Shown here one piece after another: positions 21,001 through 32,752 of a stretch of 64,000 nt of DNA (its first letter is position 1; the number at the start of each line of letters is the position of its first letter). The position numbers were made by a program, and so were the translations under genes. The notes under the pieces are model-generated. The model searched no databases. It was not told the DNA's origin and saw nothing but the letters and a program-made list of their open reading frames with translations. Source of the stretch: Glossina fuscipes (taxonomy: Eukaryota; Arthropoda; Insecta; Diptera; Glossinidae); contig NW_023998487.1 in assembly GCF_014805625.2 (NCBI RefSeq), positions 850,620-914,619 of the forward strand. Reading direction: 5' to 3'.

Positions 21001-23789
21001 TCATTTGACCTTAGAGCATTATCAATCACGAAGTTATCGTTTCCCACAAGGTTAAAGTCAAAAAACAGCAACATTCCTCATTGACTCGAACTACTGTTAG
21101 AAAAAAGTTGAACATTTACTTGTTCTTCTAAGTTAAGGCTCCAGAAATATAAATGTTTTACTAAAAAATTTATCACAATAAATTTTTTCATTTTTAAAAA
21201 CATTTTTTTTACTCCACCGAAATACGAAAACATAAACCAACATTGTGATACGTGATTACCCCGTAGACATTTTCAGGTGCCCAAAATACCGATCCCGTCA
21301 TACATGTGAAAAATATGAAAAAAATATAATTTTGATCAGTTATATTCCGTGTGTGCGTTGGCTTTTTCCATTTTTAACCATGAAGTGTAAGGCTTCCTAA
21401 AAAAATTAAATTAGAAAATATCAGCCTTCTACAATATAGGGGCTCTCGGTTTACGCTTTGTTATGGGCATCTCATTCGATAAACTTTGTCCATTTTCAAT
21501 ACAAGCCTGCGTGCAAAAGCTCTCAACGTTTATGTTGAAGTTGAAGTAGAACTCTGAGTCTTCGCAAAAATAAAAGTCAACAACATCCATCCACATGGAC
21601 ACATAGACACAAAGTCATCGCTAGACCGAGAAGCTCAACGTTGACGTGATATAGATACTCTATAGGAACGCTACGTTTTACACAGATACCAAGGCAACAA
21701 TTCTAGAGGCGCTTCCTTCAATAGCTGATATAATAATAAAAGTATATGTTAAGGAATTTTCCCCTGATATAGTTCATAAGCAAGTCTTGCGTATTAGTCA
21801 GTCCTAAAGTTCTAAATTCCGTCGCATATTAATAATTTATCAATTGGGATTTCGACCTGTACGGTATTCAAGAAAGCTCGTGAAACTAAGCAAATTGTGT
21901 TATTAAAACTAGCGCTTAAAAATTGTTGGCACTGGAAGTTTAGAGTTTTTTTCTACCAAATACTTTACACAACGTATCCGATTCAAAGAAAAAACCAGGT
22001 AATACACCAACAGACCATAACTGGTATACAAGTAGTTTTGATATTGGCTACAACCAGTCCAGACACCGCCAACATCGAGCTATTGTAGAAAGCCAAAATC
22101 TTTGCCGCCTCTTGTTAGCAGGACCATTTATTAATGGTATAAAGGAATAGGAAAGGTTTGTCTTATTAAAGTCACAAATGAGCAAAAAGTGGAGCCAATT
22201 CCGCCCTCTCTGCAGACCGAAAATATTGCGATATGTCGATACATTCGCGCGTATTTTTTTTTTTTTTTCTCTGCGAAAACCTTTAGCGCATGTAATATAA
22301 TGCGTTTATGCAATCCTAGCTGTCTGTCTATAGAAAAACTAGAAATTATATTAATTCCAGGTCTACTCGAAAGTGCCAATTTAGGAGAAACGGTGGCTGA
22401 TAAAATGGACGTGCGTGCCTTTGCTGAGCTAACTACTAAGTGTGATTTATGGAAGGCGGTTTATATTTTATTTCTGGGACACTCCTCAAACGTAGTAAAT
22501 GCCAAGCCAGGCCTTTCGATAGTTCACAAAAAATTCTTTAGCCTTGATACTGCATGGGTGCCACTTATTTGAAATGTGCACCTGTCAGAGATAGGTGAAC
22601 GTTTTTTTCAGTAGCTGTTTAAATCTGACAATAAAGCACTAAAGCAAACGACGAAAACTTCTAAAAAAGTCAGAAGTAAGTTTAATGCCATTAAGAAAGA
22701 ATTGTTACAATGAAATTTGTGAAAGTTTTAACATAGTTTGTCTATAGAGTAGAAAACATAGATTATGCGGCGACTTAGACAACTACCACAATACTGTCAT
22801 TAAATTAGTTACTTGTTGAGAAATAGTTTCTTATAAATATGCTACGGTTAGTTTTTCATAGCGTTTTCATAGCGTATATCATTTCTAGTTTCGAGGGATG
22901 TGCAAATATTACACAACACATGTTGCACTTGTAAGGAAAGCTTGCAATTATGCCTCTGTAACCAATCCGTAATCAATTAATACTTGATTTTTATATCTTC
23001 CTCGCTGTTAAAGATGTTTCTACTCTCAAGTCCGGCGTACAAAAACGCTACCCCTTTCTTCTTTCCCCAATGTATCTTCACCATCATCATTCTTGCAGTT
23101 ATGGAGAGCAAATATGTACATACATAACGAACACATAAAGGTTTTTAAATAGAAACACTAAGCCCATTAAGCTTTTCTTGTAGGTTTGCTGTTCACATGA
23201 CTTAAAAAAACGGCCAGAGTTACCTTTTATACCGCCGTGTTGCCATAGATCTTTAGAATCCGCCTTGTCTTCGTTTCTGCAACGCACTCATATGCATTCA
23301 ACTATTTGACTGACTTATAACTAATTAATTGTATGCTTGTAACTGTGTAAATTAGGCACGAATGCGACTTCTCGCTGATAATAATATTCAGGAACCGTTT
23401 TCGGACGACATTTCGAATTTTTTTTATTAGCTTTTAAATTTTATAATATTGTTTTACAATATGATTTTATTTATTTAGATATAAATTGTTATTCCTTTTT
23501 ACTTTGACGACGGGTCTTTATTTATATTTTTCAATTGTTCATTTGCTGTTTAAGGCTAAGCTTTTAATGATGACTTTTAATAGGAAAAAAAAATTTTTTT
23601 TTCTTTTAATTTCCAATGTTTTCTTGGGTAAGAGAAAGTTTTTCCACTTTTTTGTTCTAACATCAATTGCACTTCATTCTTCTTTCACACATTTTCAACA
23701 CCTAAAGAAAAGTCTCCATATATCCTTTGCATGTTGCTTTCAATGACTTTAAGTCCTGATGATATTGAAACCTAAAATGTCTTTGGTGA
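18057..23789. other. No gene recognised (5.7 kb)
   Basis: AT-rich. Two plus-strand frames follow pyrimidine-rich tracts ending in AG: 19918-20226 (102 codons) and 22189-22572 (127 codons, with LIPGLLESANLGETVADKMD). Both could be chance. No domain is recognised and no partner exon or promoter is visible. Confidence 0.45.
19315..19370 (+). repeat. 12-bp tandem minisatellite
   Basis: Four to five copies of CATTTAACTGTG with single-base changes. Confidence 0.8.
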
Positions 23790-25150
23790 ATACTTTAGAC
23801 GACATTTTTCAACTGCTGATTTAATTGTTAACTACCCGCATCCAAAAAGTAACTCGGTCTTGACTGCTAACTTGGCCATTTTAGATAACGAGGTTTTACA
23901 TCTGTTGCGTTGGAGGCATCGCCATGTTGACTGTCTTCTCTAAATTGTTTGAGCGAATTGTTTTTCAGCGTAAAGCTTTTCCTGTCAAATCTTATCTTTC
24001 CTTATCGAAAAGCAAGATCTAGCTGCTGATTCTGATTCAACTGTTAACTATCGGTATCTGATCACTAACGTACATATCAACAGAGCTTTCGGAAAGCGAA
24101 TCTCTTAGAGCTTACTTGCCATGTTTTCAAGGCTTTTCCTAGTGGCTCTCGCACGGATGTCGTATATACTGATTTAAGTGAAGTGTTTGACTTAGTTAAC
24201 CATAATTTATTGATCTTCAAACTCTATGTCTCTGACTTCCCTTTATACTTAGTGAAATGGATAAGATCTTGTCTGCATAACAGACCATTCAGGTTTCTGT
24301 GTAACTACATCTCCTCGAGGAATTTCCCCTGATCTAATCTATACATCAACGACCTCCTCTCGTCGATTTAATCCAAATGACAATGTTAAATGTTCGCCCT
24401 GGAATTGCAATCGTATGACCTTCAAATTGAGTTAAACAATTTGACTACATGGTCTTCGTTCCATTTTGTGAAATTAAATGTAAAAAAATTCAAGAAGCAT
24501 TCTTTCTCGAGAAGGAAGTCATTCAATGTTGAGTGTTTCATCGATTCACACAAGTTAAAAAACGTAGGTTCGTTTACTTGGAAAAGATAGATTTGTTTTT
24601 GGTGTTCCCCTCTCAATTACTTAAATTTTGATGTCCCTAATCGTTCCGCTTGGCACTTTATTTTCATTACACTGAGTCAATCTAAATATAATTATGAACT
24701 TTCTAAACAGTTCAGAGTTCAGAGTTGTTTGCAAAAACTTAAATGATGTCCATCACTTAATCTGAACATCGGATTTTTTAAACTCTATGTAACCAACTAG
24801 GCTTAACATGCGCGATCTGCCTACGTCATATATAAACTAGCTTGCAGTCTTAACGTCTCGCAATGATGAGAATTGGTGCTGCTCACCGTTATCATTTTCT
24901 AAGCTTTTGCACGTGTGCAATGTACCGGTTGTGGGTGTGCCTTTGTGCCATTTGTGTACATGGTTTTTTTTTTTTTTTTGCTTATGCATAAATTATTATT
25001 TTTTCTCTTTAGTTCTTATATACTTTTTATTAGTTTTTAATATTAATTAGTATAAGATAATTGAATTCGGCTGTTAATATATTTTAGCTGAGTTTGTGAA
25101 TGTAAATTTTATGGTTCAGTGCACAACTTTAAATAAAGTAACAATAAATA
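23790..25150 (+). pseudogene. J1 reverse transcriptase and 3' end, decayed copy
   Basis: Plus-strand blocks align in order with the J1 RT at 59677-61359: EYFRRHFSTADL near 23796, KLFERIV near 23944, LLELTCHVFKAFPSGSRTD near 24102, VYTDLSEVFDLVNHNLLIFK (motif A, Asp retained), LYLVKWIRSCLHNRPFRF, SRRKSFNVECFIDSHKL near 24500, and NYELSKQFRVQS near 24690. The YADD segment is deleted and stops and shifts are frequent. After about 24780 it runs into a 3' untranslated region resembling that of the nested copy, ending in AAATAAAGTAACAATAAATAA near 25150. Clearly dead. Confidence 0.7.
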
Positions 25151-25235
25151 ACATCCAAAAATTTTAAAATGTTATGTAATAAATCGTAAATTTCATACAT
25201 ATTTTTTTTATTTCGTATATTAAAGAAAAAAATAA

Positions 25236-25475
25236 GAAGAAACATTTTTAAGAAAATTTCGTGATGAAATATATTATTACGTCTGGGAAACCGGTTCAAT
25301 CACTATAGTCTATGATATGCCTCATGTTATTTGTACAATATATTGTAAGGAAAGCGACGAACATGATGATCGAGACATTAATGGATGCATGACGCCATAT
25401 CAAAAGGAAAACCATGTACTCTATAATTGGGATAAATTAGTAACGAATGTGAAATCGATAAAATTGTTTCTTTAA
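25236..25475 (+). other. Open coding-like segment of unknown origin
   Basis: Seventy-nine codons open between two TAA stops, with a balanced amino-acid make-up that includes four Cys and several Trp/Tyr (blocks YYYVWETGSITIVYDMPHV and ESDEHDDRDINGCMTPY). No start codon is at its head and the only internal ATGs are late. In such AT-rich DNA an open run of this length is uncommon but expected somewhere in 64 kb. I do not recognise the family. Confidence 0.2.
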
Positions 25476-26177
25476 AAGATAATTGGGTAATTAATAATAT
25501 TTTTATTTAATATCTTTCATAAATTAACAATGAATCTATTGATTGGTCAAAGATTATCTTTTTCTTTGTTGTATATACAAAAAAAAAGGATTTTTGGATT
25601 GGTAATTGTAAACACAACAACAACGTTAACTGCATTAACGATTTATTTGAAAAACAACACGCAATTGTCACCTTTGTTGGTGATTTTGTCACGAATTGTT
25701 CATGTTGGCTTTATGATATTACGGAACAGTTAAAGTACACAAGAAGAATATTGACTCCCAGTCTTTACAGCATCGCCGTCATCATTATCAACATCATTGC
25801 CAGTAACAATCACTTCTTCACAAACATCGAGCCGTTAGTCACAGCAACTAGTTCTTATTAACGTTTTTATTTATATTGTTCCTCTGCTCAAGCGCTGTGG
25901 TCATATTTTTCTCTTTCTGAAAAAATTTTTGCAATTTAATTTCTTTATTGCGTTATACGTTTTTAAAAGTTTTCAAGCTTATTAAAATTTATTGAACTTT
26001 TTTTGTGTTTATTGCGAAAAGTGTTCATCGCGGATACCGTACGTGTTTTCCTTTAAATACATTAAAAAAAAAAAAAAATTAAAAACATTTGACATTTATT
26101 TTATTCAGTAGTTTCCCAAAACTTTTCAAGTGAGTGTTTATTTCACAAATAATAAACAATAGACAACAATAAGGCAT

Positions 26178-27438
26178 AATGACCCCGGGGCCGCCAGATA
26201 AAAACTCGAATAGATTTCATCTATTAAGTGAAACATCCCCCAAAGAAAAAAAATTAAAAATTCCGACTTTCCGGTGTTGCGAATTAATGATATAACCCCT
26301 ATTGATAAAAAATATATTGTTATTTCTTCAACCGATGCTAGAATAACAATTTCCCAAATTAGCCCTTTTGCTATAAAAAAAGCTCTAGATAGCATTACAA
26401 CATACATCGACTCCATCTCGATTCTACGCGACGGGAATTTACTGGTCCTCTCTGGGAACCCGCGCGCAACCGAAAAGCTCATAAAGGCCAAATCTTTAGC
26501 TAATCTATGTGCTATTTCAGCTAAACTACATGAGAAACTTAACTCGGTTCGAGGCGTAATTTAAGCCCCTTGCTTAAAGCATGTGCCGGAAGATGAAATT
26601 GTCCGCGAAATGGGCATTCAAGGAGTGACTGAAGTATATAAATTAACCAAACTGAATGATGACGGAAAAACACGTTCTCCTACAGGAAGGATTATTTTAA
26701 CTTTTGATCGCTATCGATTACCGCGAACAGTTGATGTGGCGTGGTATAAATGTAAAGTAGAACTATACATTCCAAATCCTATGAGGTTCAAAAACTGCAC
26801 ACGCCTGGGTCGTACGGCAAAAAGGTGCACTAATGCTGCATCTTGTGCTAACTGTGGCCTTCCTCCATATGCTGAAAGCTGTACCCTGCATAAATTGCAA
26901 TAACCAACACTCAGCGTTAGACAAACAACGCCCACGTTTTGTACAGATGCGTGAAATATTAAAAATCAACACAGAAAATTACTGTAGCATGGGCGAAGCG
27001 TGACGCACATACCGGGAAAGAAATCCATCTGTAGCCCATGGAATTGGCAAAAGTAATACCTATGCTGCTGTTGCCTCGCAAATCGAGCCTAGTAAGACTT
27101 TAACTGCAACTGCTTCCAATGAAAAACCTGTTCCACCATTAACCAAAAATTATATTGCGAAACCAGTTACATCACTTGCCAAAGATAATATTGAAAAAAC
27201 CAAAGCAACTGCAAATATTGAAAAAATTAAAACAACAACAAATATGCTAAAATCTAATATACCAAATTCTCCAGAATCTCCAGCTCTCAACTTTACTCAA
27301 CAAATCACAAGTGGTAAGAATCCATTCTTTCATCCATTAATCAATCTTCAATTTCAAATTATTCACGTGCTCAGTGCTCAGTGCTCTAACTCGTTCAAAT
27401 TTACCAAATCACCTAAGTACAGATTATTCTGCTGGTAA
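26178..27438 (+). pseudogene. ORF1 (Gag-like) of I-type copy B, frameshifted
   Basis: The start ATG at 26178 matches that of copy A, but one C is missing in a C-run and the frame is lost after about 20 codons. The protein resumes at 26274-26564 (SQISPFAIKKALDSITTYID and following) and, past an in-frame stop, at 26583-26903 (VPEDEIVREMGIQGVTEVYK). The C-terminal zinc knuckle has changed: where copy C has CKNCQRLGHTAKRC this copy has KNCTRLGRTAKRC, losing one Cys and the His. A Lys/Thr-rich tail follows to the stop at 27438. In the I family this protein binds element RNA. Several frame breaks make it inactive. Confidence 0.7.
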
Positions 27439-27526
27439 GAATAAATCATTCACGTAAAATTCCTATAGCGACCTTCTCGACGGAGACGCTGACATGTCAA
27501 CTTAACCCTCCCTCCACTCTGCTTAC

Positions 27527-29654
27527 ATGTCATTACAATTAAATAAAGTTTTTAAAATTCTACAATGGAACATTAAGGGACTTCTTAATAATATTGATGA
27601 ACTCCGTACACTCATAAGTGATTTTAATCTAACCTTTTTATCGCTTCAAGAAACCCATTGCAGAAGCTCTTTTAATCCTATTCCACCCAAATCATGGATA
27701 CTTCACGAATGCTGATCAAAACTCATATTCCAAACAAGGAGTAGGTGTTTTTATAAAATTAAATATATCTCACAAACGCATAAATTTAAGCTCACATACA
27801 AGTCGTAGCGATACAAATAATTTTAAACAGAAAATTTACAGGCCCTTCGCTGCAAATCCCTACTTCGCAATCGTTTTCTCAGCAAGAATTCTAAAATTTA
27901 TTCTCTGTACTTTCCCCCCCATTAATTATATGCGGCGATTTCAACAGCTGGAATATCATCTGGGGCTCAATAGTGAACAACACGCGCGGTACTGTTTTAG
28001 AAAAGGCCTTTTTTCAAAGCAACCTTTGCGTTTTAAATGATGGAAAACCAACGCACTTCTCAACTCATCATACTTTTTCACATATTGATTTAACATGTTG
28101 CTCTCCATCACTTCTTCCTTTGGTGTCCTGGTCTATTTCTGATGATCTACATAATAGTGATCACTTTCCAATCCTAATCGATCTTAAACTTTCAACGTCC
28201 TCTGCTACTCCAGCAAAACAGGCCAAATTCCTCCTAGATAAAGCGGATTGGATCAATTACTCCAAACAGGTGNNNNNNNNNNACAAGCAAAGCAATTTCC
28301 GAACGAAATCACGTAACAATTCTCTCAATTGATTTCGAAAAAGCATTTGACAGAGTTGGTCTTCATGTTATCTTAAGACTCTTGAAATCATGAAATGTTG
28401 GACCCAAATTCTTCAACTACATCAAATCATTCATGTCGCATCGGCGGTTCAAAGTTAGAATCAACAATCATCTTTCTGATTCCTTTCCGCTAAAGAATGG
28501 CATTCAGCAAGGATCTCCTCTCTCTGTCACGCTTTTCCAGATCGCCTTCAACGAAATTAGCAAAATTCTTTGCCGTGTACCAAGAGTGGAACATTGTCTT
28601 TATGAAAGAAAAAGACAACACGAAAGCAATCAACATCCTCGAATCTATTGGACGAGAGATCTCCGCATGGGCGAACTCGTCAGGGGCTAAAATTTCTGTA
28701 CAAAAATCTAAAAAATTGCACATTTGTCGAAAGTAGATTTACGATGCAGGAAATCTACTGATGTATATTAACGACTTACTAGTACTAAACGTGCAGACGC
28801 TGCATGTTCTCGGGCTCACTTTTTCCAACAATTATCGTTGGAAAACACACTGTCTTCGGTTAAAAAATTCTGTTTTAACAAGGATGAATTTCATATAGTA
28901 CGTTGCTTGGAAAAGACGTAAGAAAGATTATTATTGCGAAGAAAATTCCAAAGTCACCATCTGCAATCGACCATTGTTTGTGCATCGCAAAGGAATTGAA
29001 TATTCCCTTAAAAATGTCCCGCTCTTTTGGTGTTAAACCTCCCTGGATTTTGAAAGACTGCTCTTTTGACATCTCACTGTCTATGCACAAGAAAGAAGAT
29101 ACTCCAAATTACGTCTTCAGGAATCTAATGTAGCTGAGAAAACCCAAGTATTGGAGAGTACTGGTTGGAATCTTTTGTTCACAGACGGCTCAAAATCTCC
29201 TGGCCTGCCTCCTGCTTGTGCAGTGGTAGATGCTACAGGACGGGTTCTTCTCAACCACATATTTCACGAAAGCACTTCAACTTCCATAACCGAAGCCAGA
29301 GCTATCCTTCACGCTGCCAACCTTGCCCAAAACCGTCATTGTTACTGACAGTTTGTCTGTATTACAAGCTACCCGGAACCCTTCGACTTCGAAATGGAAA
29401 TGGAAAAGTTGGATCTTCAAAGATACATTGGAAGAAAAGTTAAAGAGAAAATTGCAGAAGGAAATTTACAATACCATCATCAACACTACTCTTGCATTAA
29501 CCCTCAATTAACTCCACCTCTATATCCAACAAATGTTGAGAAAACCAAGATCCAAACATTTTCGATAATTCGCCTTGGTCATACAATTGCAACTCACCAA
29601 TGGATCCTGAAGAAGTCTTCTCCCCCAATCTGCTGTTGTGGACAAACTCTTCCG
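27527..29654 (+). pseudogene. ORF2 of I-type copy B (endonuclease, RT, RNase H remnants)
   Basis: The ATG at 27527 starts LNKVFKILQWNIKGLLNNID, the N-terminal endonuclease strand of I-type elements, followed by LSLQETHC with the catalytic Glu, then a frame break. The endonuclease C-terminus, with HNSDHFPILID, is open at 27973-28272. After the N gap, RT pieces appear: the DFEKAFDRV motif A, then GIQQGSPLSVTLFQIAFNEI. The YADD motif is lost. RNase H is visible as LFTDGSKSPGLPPACAVVD near 29173, but its active-site half is deleted. The copy is dead but valuable as an empty-site reference for the nested insertion in copy C. Confidence 0.75.
28273..28282. other. Assembly gap (10 N)
   Basis: Sequence left of the gap matches copy C to about 58181 and sequence right of it resumes at about 59139 of copy C, so roughly 0.96 kb of element sequence is missing or was deleted here. 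Confidence 0.9.
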
Positions 29655-32565
29655 GGTCGCCTAGTAAAAATTATAGGACTGTGGAGACTGTAGGTAGGGA
29701 GGAGAAAAGGGTGACCCAGGGCGTGCGATCATTCCGTTCGGTAATCAGGTTTTATCCGTTCGTTGATTCCTACATAAGTTAAAACACGGGAATTTATTTG
29801 GCTGTAAACGCCTGAGTTATGTCTGTAGGATAAAATTTAAAACCCCCGCATTTCTCCAGAACTGGATGGCTCAGCATTGACATGCGCGTTCGTCCGTTAC
29901 AGCCTCCAGTTCTTTTAAATTGGCGCCAAAATGAAGACAGCAAATCCATAAAGTTAAAAGTTCTAAAGGTTAATTTGTTAAATCCTTCTCATAAAAAACG
30001 TTCGTATATATAAATACTATGTATGGTAAAAGAATTTGAATATTCTAAAAAAAGTCTGCTAATAATTCATCCAAAACCTTGAAAGCTGCATAGTACTAAC
30101 CTAATAATGGTAGCTTGCAATACCAATGTGAAGAAAATAGATACTTAGAGTACGTCATCATACGTGAGTGAACAAGGCAGAAGAAAAATTAAAACCGAAC
30201 TCGTATATTTGTTTTTTCATTTATTTGTTACTATAAAGCATGTGGGGAGAAACAACTAGAATACTAATCTTAGTCATAGTCAATTCAGAAATCGAAAGAA
30301 GTGTTTAAAACCATTCAAGGACCAAGCAAAGGATTTCAGAGTCTGCGGTAGCGCATTCGAATATCGGGCAAAGCGGAAAATAAATGCCGAAATATTTAAC
30401 ATATATCTACGTCATCAATGATACGCATAAAACTGAGACGGCGTGCTTAAGCCCCCTGCAAAATTCTAGAGCTTGGCAACTCATTATAGCAGCTTTATTT
30501 GACGCAAGGTAACCCGTTGTTGAGAAATTATAAGTTTTAGTTTAAATATAACGTAGACAATATAGATGCAATGGGATATTAGATAGACGGCAAAGAAAGT
30601 ATTAATATCATTTATATTTCTTCGAAGAGCCTTAAGTGAAGTGAATACCTCATAATTGAAAAAATTCGAGAAAACTAGCGCTGCGAGCTTGACGAAATAA
30701 AAGCAAGTACACGAAGACAACTGGGTACGTGTCACTAACAAAAAAAACCAAAAAACTATGTAGAAAACAACATCAGCTCAAACATACCCACTTCAGATCT
30801 TTTATAGTACCAATCGATTCGACCAAATCTGTCCAATTAGTGTCCATCTATTTAAGCATATCGTCCACCTAAAATTCGCAAATTTTCGAAATATTTGGCA
30901 CGCCACTTTGTTTTAAGGCCAAGGTCTTTCGAAAGGGACATGGGAGACCTTTTCATGCTCAACGCTCTATAACTTTCGGACCCGTTTTTGTAGAAGTAGA
31001 TATACAATACCACATTTGCATCAAAATAGTAAAAGTTTAAAGATATTGACTTCCTCATGTTGAATTTTCACAATCGAAAATCCGTCAAGTTGACTGATAT
31101 ATTGTCTGTTGTTAATGGGAAAAATTTAGATCGAACCTATAGTAAACTTCTTCGCAGTTTCGGGTCCTTTCTTTTCTTTTTTTCTTTCGGAACAGCAACC
31201 GGTACGCCCATCTTCTTGGGATTTGGTCAAGATTTGGTGACATTCAACGGCAGATACATTTTGTGCTTCCAAATCAAAGCACTGTTTTCTGGCACCTACA
31301 CGCGAATTATAAGAGCTTAGTGTAGTTCGTATAATCGCCTCAATCATCGAAGATCCAGTTATTAAGTTCAATATAATAGCTTTCGACAGTTGTCGCGTTG
31401 CCAGTACTGTTCGATTCCATTGATCGTACGAAATAATAAGTTTCATATATTAGGGCGCACGTCAAAACAAGCACATTGATTTGTGCGTTCGCATGCATTT
31501 TTACAATACCTTACAAATTATTGTGTTCTACGTAGTTCTTATTTTTATCAAGGTTACACTATTGTTTTAATCTTTGCAAATGCCAGGGTACAAATATATT
31601 TTCAAATTTATCAGTCAGTAAATCCACTTTGTCAAAATATCTTAAATAGTGAGAATTCTAACATCAGCGAAACATCAGAGAGACAGACAAACAGTCGGCA
31701 GGAGCAGGCTTTGCGTGTTGCAAACATTCTTCGGTGGTGGGTGTAACATTTCATTTCAAAAGTAAACAATGTATGAATGCACTGAATTGAATTTTTTTCC
31801 TTCTATCAAAAATTTTGCACAACAACAAGTGCAACAAGCTCAAGACGAATACGAAATTGATTCTGAATCGATCGATGTAATAGAATGTGTATTCACAGAG
31901 TCCCTTTAATGTTTTGTATATTACTTTCATTGTTGTTATTCGCCGAAAAATAAACAATTACAACAAATAATTTTAAAATATTAAATGATAAAGTCTTTTA
32001 TTTGCGAATTCTCTTTATAAATAACGAGAGAAAAAAGGAAGAAAAGAAAAAGTCCATGACATATTCATTTATTTACACACCATGAAAAATCAATTTAAGC
32101 TGCGTAAACAAATTTTTTTTTGTATTTTTCTGGTATAGTTTTTAATCAAATAAGATAAAAAATTGCTGACTCAGTTGTGAGCTTCCATAACGATTACTGC
32201 GTCTGTGTTTGGGTTTCGCAGAACGGTAGACAACGAAATAACAAGATGTCCCAACATTTTGTTGAAAATACACCTTAGTTAATTCTCTGTAGATTTTGAG
32301 GTGTCTGTTATCAATAATGACGGTAGCACTGTTAGTTAGTATGTATTTAATAGCTTTTTATTTCACTCTCATTACTTCCATTGGTAAGAGTTCTACTAAA
32401 TTTCCCACTCTATCAAAGCTTGCTTTCCAAAGCAATAGCACTTAAAGTATTCTGGGAACATATTTGAAAAATTTTTTATAATTAAATGGTTGTATTGTAG
32501 GAATAATTTGTCTCTACTTAATTTAATTACTATTTGCATATTTGCATACATATATATTTTAAATT

Positions 32566-32617
32566 TTCTAGAATACTCTAGAATATTGCAGCATTTGCTA
32601 GAATATATTCTAGCAAA
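32566..32617. promoter_or_regulatory. Heat-shock-element-like array next to a 24-bp palindrome
   Basis: At 32566-32590 five 5-bp units alternate as TTC-GAA-CTC-GAA-TTG, the spacing of heat-shock factor sites, with TTCTAGAA intact. Immediately after, 32594-32617 is a perfect 24-bp palindrome centred on GAATATATTC. No gene start is seen nearby, so function is doubtful. Confidence 0.3.
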
Positions 32618-32698
32618 CCATTTTTGTGAATTAAATAGTTAACCAGCCAACTAAAATAAGTGATGTATGGTGTGACAAGTTGCTTCAAATATATTCTA

Positions 32699-32752
32699 AT
32701 ATAAATAAATTATAAATAAATTATAAATATAAATTATAAATATAAATTATTC
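32699..32752 (+). repeat. AT-rich short tandem repeat
   Basis: Repeated ATAAATTATAAAT units with small length changes. Confidence 0.75.

Larger units (their letters stand above)
25889..29654 (+). mobile_element. I-type non-LTR retrotransposon, copy B, internally deleted and 3' truncated
   Basis: The 5' end starts with CAAGCGCTGTGGTCATA, the same as copy C at 55803, and is followed by a 289-nt leader, ORF1 and ORF2 with endonuclease, reverse transcriptase and RNase H pieces. Homology with copy C stops after ACAAACTCTT near 29654, well before the ORF2 stop. Relative to copy C it lacks about 280 bp after the RT, 14 bp and about 115 bp in RNase H, and whatever lies under the 10-N gap at 28273-28282. 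Confidence 0.8.

Noticed and set aside
22189..22572. Plus-strand 127-codon frame after a T-rich AG
   Set aside because: Includes a poly-Phe run encoded by the T-tract; the later part is unrecognised, so not called a gene.
26138..26491. Open frame of 117 codons on the minus strand
   Set aside because: Antisense to ORF1 of I-type copy B; the plus strand carries the recognisable protein.
29689..29930. TGTAGG...GTTACA segment followed by TTGGCGCCA, like a small LTR and primer site
   Set aside because: No target duplication, no second copy in the window, and the primer-like motif is not directly adjacent to the end.
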